DNA of 11,582 bases. It comes from Robiginitomaculum sp. (lineage in GTDB: Bacteria; Pseudomonadota; Alphaproteobacteria; Caulobacterales; Maricaulaceae). The position numbers and the translations under genes are program-made. Shown here piece by piece: positions 7,254-11,582 of this stretch; position 1 is the first letter of the stretch; each line of letters begins with the position of its first letter. The stretch is from positions 1-11,582 of the forward strand of contig JAESQI010000335.1 of the NCBI GenBank assembly GCA_016765255.1. The letters run 5' to 3'. The notes under the pieces are model-generated. The model was given only the letters and a program-made list of their open reading frames with translations. It was not told the origin of the DNA and made no database searches.

Positions 7254-7652
7254 CTATCGCCTAAGTAAATCTAGCAAACCGCTATACATGTTTCTGGCTT
7301 GCTTAAATGTTGTAAGATTAGCCTCGTAAGATCGACTGGCTTGGCGGGCATCTGCCATCTCTACCATCATATTCACATTCGATAATTCGACATAACCTTG
7401 CGCATTGGACAGAGGGTGAGCTGGGTTAAATTCAACATCCCCTTTCGTTTGATCGAGAGTAATATCGCCAATAGACAACACATTCATTTTGGCTTGGTTG
7501 TCATAAGTGTTTTGAAATGTAATCAACTTACGGTGATAGCCGTGCGTATCTGCATTGGATAGGTTTTCACTGACGATTTTCAAGCGTGTGGATTGGGCGT
7601 TCATACCCTGTGTTGCCGCCGCCATTGCACCAAAAATTGAATTATTTCCCAT
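7254..7652 (-). CDS. flgC: Flagellar proximal rod protein FlgC
   Basis: The 132-residue product matches FlgC in size and ends. The N-terminal helix has the rod-protein motif SENLSNADTHGYHRK (about 28-42), and the C-terminal helix has MMVEMADARQASRSYEANLT (about 95-114), where rod and hook proteins pair in a coiled coil. It is exported without a cleavable signal and assembles above FliE and FlgB. A strong AGGAGG site lies five bases before the start. The 64-bp gap to flgB is the widest inside this operon. Confidence 0.96.
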   Translation of the reverse strand: MGNNSIFGAMAAATQGMNAQSTRLKIVSENLSNADTHGYHRKLITFQNTYDNQAKMNVLSIGDITLDQTKGDVEFNPAHPLSNAQGYVELSNVNMMVEMADARQASRSYEANLTTFKQARNMYSGLLDLLRR

Positions 7653-7657
7653 TAAAG

Positions 7658-7663
7658 CCTCCT
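7658..7663 (-). promoter_or_regulatory. Strong ribosome binding site of flgC
   Basis: AGGAGG, a full Shine-Dalgarno match, lies five bases before the flgC ATG. It is the strongest site in the operon and means flgC need not rely on coupling to flgB, whose stop is about 60 bases away. Confidence 0.7.
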
Positions 7664-7716
7664 GCTTACATTCGGGTCTATTAAGTTCTAATCAGACAGC
7701 GCCGTTGTTTGCGCTA

Positions 7717-8079
7717 TTACATATTTTTACCAATGGCCATTTTCATCATATCCATTGTTTTTCGGTAAATCGCCAAAGCCATTTCGTGCTGACCTACGGC
7801 CTCTGTGGACTTGAGCATTTGCCCCTCCAATGAAACTGTATTCCCATTTGGAGATGCAGGACTGTCCATATCAATTAACTTTGACGCTGCCGCAAGTTTG
7901 GATATATCTTTATTTTCCCGAACCGCGTGAGAATAAATGTCCGAGAACGCTTGCGTGTCTTGGGCTTTATACCCCGGTGTATCTGCATTGGCGATATTCT
8001 CGGCGATCACCGTATGCCGCCGGGCGGCATGGGTTGCCATCGCAGATGCCGTTTTTAATAATGCCAAATCATTTAACAT
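7717..8079 (-). CDS. flgB: Flagellar proximal rod protein FlgB
   Basis: The 120-residue protein is FlgB, the rod subunit next to FliE. The N-terminal motif IAENIANADTPGYKAQD (about 26-42) and the C-terminal helix GQHEMALAIYRKTMDMMKMA (about 97-116) are both typical. It is slightly shorter than the enterobacterial protein, which is common in Alphaproteobacteria. It is the first gene of the minus-strand operon that runs through flhB and the FliJ-like gene. The ribosome binding site (AAGAAG) is only moderate. Its promoter must lie in the 76 bp shared with fliI. Confidence 0.96.
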   Translation of the reverse strand: MLNDLALLKTASAMATHAARRHTVIAENIANADTPGYKAQDTQAFSDIYSHAVRENKDISKLAAASKLIDMDSPASPNGNTVSLEGQMLKSTEAVGQHEMALAIYRKTMDMMKMAIGKNM

Positions 8080-8155
8080 ATTTTCTTCTTAAAAATAACG
8101 TGGTTAACGAATAGCTAATATTTACCCATATATAATAAACAAACTGTTAATACTC
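8080..8155. promoter_or_regulatory. Divergent flgB / fliI control region with two CtrA-like boxes
   Basis: Both flagellar transcripts must start in or near these 76 bp. TTAA-CGAATAG-CTAA (8104-8118) and TAAA-CAAACTG-TTAA (8136-8150) each match the CtrA consensus TTAA-N7-TTAA at 7 of 8 positions. A perfect -10 hexamer, TATAAT (8131-8136), faces fliI with the first box over its -35 region, the usual place for CtrA activation. The second box has a comparable position relative to a poorer AT-rich -10 facing flgB. CtrA control of flagellar genes is well known in Alphaproteobacteria. In DNA this AT-rich, 7/8 matches do occur by chance. Confidence 0.4.
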
Positions 8156-9538
8156 ATGCGTACAGATTGGTCAAACTACACGATGCAAACACTTTTAGAA
8201 TCTAAAATAGCCCAAGACCTGCCGCCCTTGCCGACCCAATATTGGGGGCAAATAACCCGCCTATCGGCGCAAATGGTGACCATTGACGGACTAGCTGCGC
8301 TGGCAAGTATCGGCGACATTGTTGAAATGCGCGGCGTTAATGACCGCTCTGTGTATGGCGAAATCATTACTCTAACTCCCAAGGAGGCTATTGCCACTGC
8401 ATTTGGCGAAGTGAGCGGCCTAACAACAGGCTCGCGAGTATTTTACCATGGCCAAACCGACCCGCGCCCTGATATTTCATGGATCGGTAAAGTTCTCGAT
8501 CATTCGGGACGTATGCAAGACGGCTCTCTCCCAGAGCAGGGCTTAACGCCCGCGCCTCTAAAAGCTAAACCTCCATCGACCATGCGCAAAGCCATTGGCA
8601 ATCGCCTCAATACTGGCATTGCCGCCATTGATACATTCCTGCCCCTGTGTCAGGGGCAACGCACTGGATTGTTTGCAGGCTCTGGTGTTGGTAAGTCCAG
8701 CCTACTGGCCACCCTCGCCAAAGGCACCAATGCCGACATCGCGATTCTAGCCCTTGTGGGGGAACGAGGCCGTGAAGTCCGCGGTTTTACCGAGGAAACC
8801 CTTGGTGTTGAAGGGATGAAAAAATCCATTGTTATCGTTGCAACGTCAGATGAACCCCCTGCCCTCAAACTCCGCGCCGCCTACCTTGCTATGGCAACGG
8901 CTGAATATTTCCGCGATCAGGGTTTGCAAGTATTACTTTTGTTTGATTCCCTCACCCGCTTTGCAGAAGCTCACCGCTCTGTCGCCTTAAGTGCCGGCGA
9001 AACCCCGTCATTACGGGCTTTTCCACCTTCAACTTTTCAAGCCCTCGCAGGCCTTTGTGAGCGAGCTGGCCCCGGCGTTGCCGGCAAAGGCGACATAACC
9101 GCCGTGTTTAGCGTCCTCGTGGCAGGCTCCAATATGGAAGAACCTGTTGCGGATATGGTGCGCGGTATACTCGATGGACATGTGGTACTTGACCGCACCA
9201 TCGCTGAACGTGGACGCTACCCAGCTATAGACATCAGACGCAGTGTATCTCGTGCACTACCTGATTGTGCCAGCGATGAAGAAAACCAATATTTAAGCCG
9301 TGGGCGAAAACTGATCGGTGCCTATGAAGACGCCCGTTCTCTCATCCAAGCAGGGCTTTACCAAAGTGGGAGCGACCTCTTACTGGACGAGGCAGTGCTT
9401 AAATATGCAAGTTTGGACAATTTTATTAGTCTCACCAAACAAGGGACAGCAGAAACATCATTTTTGACACTTGCAGATATATTACACGACGGGGAAATTG
9501 ATGAGGACAGCGAAATTGACTTAGAAATAAGCCCCTAA
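8156..9538 (+). CDS. fliI: Flagellar export ATPase FliI
   Basis: The 460-residue protein belongs to the FliI/YscN ATPase family, related to the F1 beta subunit. It forms a hexamer at the cytoplasmic face of the export gate and helps to release and unfold export substrates. The Walker A loop is intact (GSGVGKSS, about 175-182), followed by the family motif LVGERGREVRGF (about 200-211), a Walker B strand LLLFD (about 260-264) and the segment ERGRYPAIDIRRSVSR (about 351-366). The N-terminal beta-barrel covers about 30-100. Two starts are possible: ATG at 8156 and ATG at 8183, which would remove nine residues; neither has a clear ribosome binding site. It is the only flagellar gene here on the plus strand. 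Its stop overlaps that of the convergent DUF1217-type gene. Confidence 0.96.
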   Translation: MRTDWSNYTMQTLLESKIAQDLPPLPTQYWGQITRLSAQMVTIDGLAALASIGDIVEMRGVNDRSVYGEIITLTPKEAIATAFGEVSGLTTGSRVFYHGQTDPRPDISWIGKVLDHSGRMQDGSLPEQGLTPAPLKAKPPSTMRKAIGNRLNTGIAAIDTFLPLCQGQRTGLFAGSGVGKSSLLATLAKGTNADIAILALVGERGREVRGFTEETLGVEGMKKSIVIVATSDEPPALKLRAAYLAMATAEYFRDQGLQVLLLFDSLTRFAEAHRSVALSAGETPSLRAFPPSTFQALAGLCERAGPGVAGKGDITAVFSVLVAGSNMEEPVADMVRGILDGHVVLDRTIAERGRYPAIDIRRSVSRALPDCASDEENQYLSRGRKLIGAYEDARSLIQAGLYQSGSDLLLDEAVLKYASLDNFISLTKQGTAETSFLTLADILHDGEIDEDSEIDLEISP

Positions 9539-10377
9539 TTTGAATTTGAAATCAACAAATTCAGGATACTTGCAGCCCCAAACCCACCGCCGCCACCAAA
9601 TAAGGCAAGGGCTGCAAAGCCAGGTGTCGATGCATTTGGGCCATTATTTATCTGCTCACGTAATTGAAACTGTTTTATGGCTTTGTCCAAATTTGCAGGG
9701 TCTGCAAACAATTTGACACTGGATTGGCCAAACATCAGCTTTGCTTTATCAATGAGAACATCTTTTTGCTGGTCGATATCAATTTGTGCAAATTCTGTCG
9801 GGAGGTTAAACAAACCTTCCAAAACTTTTCGAACAGGCTCCGAACCCATAGCAAAAAACCAACCCGCATTTTCACTTATGTCACGACCCGCGAGTTCAGT
9901 CATTTCCCGTTTGAAATTAAGGGCAAGACGCATGCTTGGATCCGCGTCTCCGACGGCTTCCTCAAATTGCAATTCGAGGAACTTATCTGTAATATCGTTG
10001 ATCCGGTTTGTCGTGGGGACAAATCCCCCCTCATTGCCGAATGAAAAAGTTTTTGCAAATTCCAGATAGTCGGTATTTCCTAAACGGTTAGCAAAAGATT
10101 GTGGGTCAAATGTACCCTCGTCCAAGACTTTACGTACAAATGCCTGCTTGTTAAGCTCGTCAGAGAGGCCGAATGCGCCGAGAGCCACGGCCAATAGACG
10201 GCGATCGCCCACAAATTCGGCAGTTGTGGTCACATTTTCAATATTTTCCTTAAAATAGTCGATTTCGCGCTGAAGGTCAGGAGATTTGTTAAACTGCTCC
10301 TGTTGCCTGTCCAGAGTCCGTTCAAGAACTTGCCAACCGGCAAGTCCTCCGAACGGAACTACGGGCGCGAACGGCAT
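9535..10377 (-). CDS. DUF1217-type flagellar-operon protein
   Basis: The 280-residue product resembles the DUF1217 family, found mainly in alphaproteobacterial flagellar clusters and without an assigned role that I can state with confidence. The start MPFAPVVPFGGLAGWQVLERT is typical. A helical body follows, with FKENIENVTTAEF-like and DRRLLAVALGAFGL segments (about 45-75), then NRINDITDKFLELQFEEAVG (about 130-150). It ends in a glycine run (GGGGGFGAAS, about 261-270) and a short hydrophobic tail. No membrane anchor or signal peptide is evident at the N-terminus. I chose ATG at 10377, not the longer open frame to 10467, because it overlaps the flbT stop as TAATG. Co-operonic with flagellin, flaF and flbT, it probably serves filament assembly or its control. 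An exported structural role cannot be excluded. Confidence 0.75.
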   Translation of the reverse strand: MPFAPVVPFGGLAGWQVLERTLDRQQEQFNKSPDLQREIDYFKENIENVTTTAEFVGDRRLLAVALGAFGLSDELNKQAFVRKVLDEGTFDPQSFANRLGNTDYLEFAKTFSFGNEGGFVPTTNRINDITDKFLELQFEEAVGDADPSMRLALNFKREMTELAGRDISENAGWFFAMGSEPVRKVLEGLFNLPTEFAQIDIDQQKDVLIDKAKLMFGQSSVKLFADPANLDKAIKQFQLREQINNGPNASTPGFAALALFGGGGGFGAASILNLLISNSN

Positions 10378-10811
10378 TAACTTGCCGCTGCCATTTCTGG
10401 CATTTCGTCTTGATTGGGTGGTGTTAATAATTGTCTTTCGGCAACAAATACATGCTTTAGACTGCACAAAACAGAGTAAAACCGCCCCGCTTGCGCAGAA
10501 GCTTTCGCTTTGCTCAATTTTTCACTGACTGCCGTTTTCTCAAATATTTTCTCTAGTGTCGTCAAAGAATTTATAAGCTCTTGCCCGCTATTTTCATCTG
10601 GCGCGTCACCTGATAAAATCAGTTGGGCTTGATAATATGCGTGACGGACGGGTGTGTTGATTTCGTCTGGATGCAAGCAATCACTGATGCGAAGCACGTT
10701 TACCGAACTGTCTGGTAAGTGGATTTGACCGCGTTTGTCACCATTTTGAACAAGCGCGCCATTGACGAGAAATTTTTCATTTGCTTTCAAGCTAAGTACA
10801 AGACCGGCCAT
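10377..10811 (-). CDS. flbT: Flagellin regulator FlbT
   Basis: The 144-residue protein matches FlbT in size and order of conserved segments: an N-terminal beta part with LVLSLKANEKFLVNGALVQN (about 4-23), then INTPVRHAYYQAQLILSGD (about 51-69) and a helical C-terminal part. In Caulobacter, FlbT binds the 5' leader of flagellin mRNA and limits its translation until the hook is complete; in other Alphaproteobacteria it can act positively. The sequence does not say which applies here. It overlaps flaF upstream and the DUF1217-type gene downstream, both as TAATG, so the three are probably translated as a unit. Confidence 0.95.
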   Translation of the reverse strand: MAGLVLSLKANEKFLVNGALVQNGDKRGQIHLPDSSVNVLRISDCLHPDEINTPVRHAYYQAQLILSGDAPDENSGQELINSLTTLEKIFEKTAVSEKLSKAKASAQAGRFYSVLCSLKHVFVAERQLLTPPNQDEMPEMAAAS

Positions 10812-11206
10812 TATGCTGCCTCCTCGCTTCTTAACGCATCAAGCTGCATACGTTTCCCCGCAATGATGGATTTGTTAATCTCGATCAACACATCGGGAGT
10901 GGCATCGCCTTCCAACACTTTTTTGCTGTGAATTCTGGTGAATTCGGCCAAATATATCAGACCGTTCCTAAGCTCCATTGGCAAAGTATTGCCTTCATGA
11001 GTCATATCTAGAAATAAGAGGTTCCAGAGCTTTGAATTGTTGTTCAAGGCTTCTGCTAAGGACGAAAATCCGCCTGGAATAGTTGGGTCTGCCGCAGAGA
11101 GGCGTCCCGTAATTTCGGTGAATATTTTTAGCTCCAGCTCTGTTTCTGTCGCTACATTTTTTTGAGATTGTGCATAGCCTCTCTTGGCCATTTCTGATGC
11201 ATACAT
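10811..11206 (-). CDS. flaF: Flagellin accessory protein FlaF
   Basis: The 131-residue protein fits FlaF: a soluble, helical protein with the segments ELELKIFTEITGRL (about 23-36) and SKLWNLLFLDMTHEGNTLP (about 58-76), which are characteristic. FlaF works with FlbT; in Caulobacter FlaF is needed for flagellin synthesis and export, while FlbT restrains it. The ATG at 11206 follows AGAAGGA at a suitable distance; an internal ATG at 11191 is possible but lacks a site. It lies 81 bases after the flagellin stop, behind a strong hairpin, so it may be transcribed by partial read-through from the flagellin promoter. Confidence 0.95.
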   Translation of the reverse strand: MYASEMAKRGYAQSQKNVATETELELKIFTEITGRLSAADPTIPGGFSSLAEALNNNSKLWNLLFLDMTHEGNTLPMELRNGLIYLAEFTRIHSKKVLEGDATPDVLIEINKSIIAGKRMQLDALRSEEAA

Positions 11207-11240
11207 ACTTTCGAATCCTTCTAAAGCAGGTTAATATTAT

Positions 11241-11266
11241 GTTGGAGCGGATTGCCCCGCTCCAAC
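11241..11266 (-). terminator. GC-rich hairpin between flagellin and flaF, probable attenuating terminator
   Basis: Read on the minus strand, GTTGGAGCGG and CCGCTCCAAC form a perfect 10-bp stem around the loop GGCAAT. It begins 22 bases after the flagellin stop. The bases after it (ATAATATTAA) are AT-rich but not a clean T-run, so read-through into flaF is expected. It probably allows many flagellin transcripts and few full-length ones, or protects the flagellin mRNA 3' end. Confidence 0.65.
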
Positions 11267-11287
11267 CTTAAATACTAAGCCTTAAGA

Positions 11288-11582
11288 CTATCTAAAGAGA
11301 GATAGAAGTGACTGAGGTGCTTGGTTAGCGATTGAAAGCGCTTGTACGCCCAACTGCTGCTGAACCTGTAGAGACTGCAAACGAGCAGACGCTTCTTCAA
11401 GATCAGCATCAACCAATGCGCCAATACCAACTTTCATTGAATCCATTAGGGAATCAACGAATGTAGTCTGGAAATCAATCCGCTTTTGTGATGAACCAAA
11501 TCCAGCAGCCGCGTCAATCGCAGTTGTCAATAAAGCGTCAATTGCACCCAAAGCAGAAGTTGCGCCTGATTCAGTAGCAACA
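11288..11582 (-). CDS. Flagellin, C-terminal part (cut by window edge)
   Basis: The frame is open to the right edge, so the gene starts outside the window; 97 residues are visible. The C-terminal D0/D1 helices are clear: SLMDSMKVGIGALVDADLEE, then ARLQSLQVQQQLGVQALSIA and the end NQAPQSLLSLFR, a form typical of alphaproteobacterial flagellins. The protein is the filament subunit, exported unfolded by the flagellar pathway. The TTG at 11551 is an internal leucine codon, not a start. flaF and flbT follow in the same direction. The exact paralogue (fljK, flaA and so on) cannot be named from the C-terminus alone. Confidence 0.95.
   Translation of the reverse strand, partial: VATESGATSALGAIDALLTTAIDAAAGFGSSQKRIDFQTTFVDSLMDSMKVGIGALVDADLEEASARLQSLQVQQQLGVQALSIANQAPQSLLSLFR

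Noticed and set aside
7698..7715. AGCGC / GCGCT hairpin after flgB as an internal terminator
   Set aside because: The stem has only 5 bp with an 8-base loop and no T-run; it may slow polymerase but does not support a terminator call within an essential operon.
9542..9562. Inverted repeat GAATTTG / CAAATTC just after fliI as a terminator
   Set aside because: The 7-bp stem is AT-rich, lies inside the DUF1217-type coding sequence and has no T-run after it, so it is too weak to call.
9677..10069. 130-codon plus-strand open frame opposite the DUF1217-type gene
   Set aside because: Antisense to a gene supported by operon context and TAATG overlap; the translation looks like a shadow frame.
10378..10467. 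Upstream extension of the DUF1217-type gene
   Set aside because: The extra 30 residues overlap flbT and look unrelated to the family; ATG at 10377 overlaps the flbT stop as TAATG and begins with the expected N-terminus.
11288..11551. Separate 87-residue protein starting at TTG 11551
   Set aside because: The frame continues to the window edge with flagellin-like sequence, so this TTG is an internal leucine codon of a larger flagellin.

Overview
The window is a piece of an alphaproteobacterial chromosome dominated by flagellar genes. The taxonomic call rests on flaF and flbT beside a flagellin with an alphaproteobacterial C-terminus, on a DUF1217-type gene in the same operon, and on the order flgB-flgC-fliE-fliQ-flhA-fliR-flhB with a divergent fliI. 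This layout is best known to me from Rhodobacterales, but the order cannot be fixed from the sequence alone. Base composition looks moderate (mid-40s % GC by eye), lower than in most cultured Rhodobacteraceae, so a marine low-GC lineage is possible.

Left part (1-2077): the N-terminal 210 residues of an NhaC-superfamily transporter (minus strand, cut by the window edge) diverge from a complete saccharopine dehydrogenase gene (plus strand). The shared 124-bp control region holds a direct repeat TAATCAA/TAATCAA 20 bp apart. The pair could link transport and lysine metabolism through saccharopine; that link is an inference.

Middle (2078-8079): a tightly packed minus-strand operon, read from right to left as flgB, flgC, fliE, fliQ, flhA, fliR, flhB and a small coiled-coil FliJ-like gene. 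It encodes two rod proteins, the MS-ring/rod adaptor and most of the export gate (FliQ, FliR, FlhA, FlhB). fliP, fliO, fliH and the ring genes are absent from the window. Several junctions overlap or nearly touch (TGATG, TAA-G-ATG, TAGATG), which suggests translational coupling. A doubtful small open frame (2120-2287) follows the FliJ-like gene.

Right part (8080-11582): fliI, the export ATPase, starts divergently from flgB across a 76-bp region. That region has two 7/8 matches to the CtrA box (TTAA-N7-TTAA) and a perfect TATAAT. fliI runs tail to tail into a second minus-strand operon, flagellin, flaF, flbT and the DUF1217-type gene, and its stop codon overlaps the DUF1217-type stop. A 10-bp GC-rich hairpin separates flagellin from flaF and probably sets the level of the downstream genes. 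flaF, flbT and the DUF1217-type gene are joined by two TAATG overlaps.

No mobile element, CRISPR array, tRNA or rRNA was seen. The window is mostly well-known flagellar machinery. Its least explained parts are the DUF1217-type protein, the FliJ-like protein, the small frame after it, and the divergent control regions.
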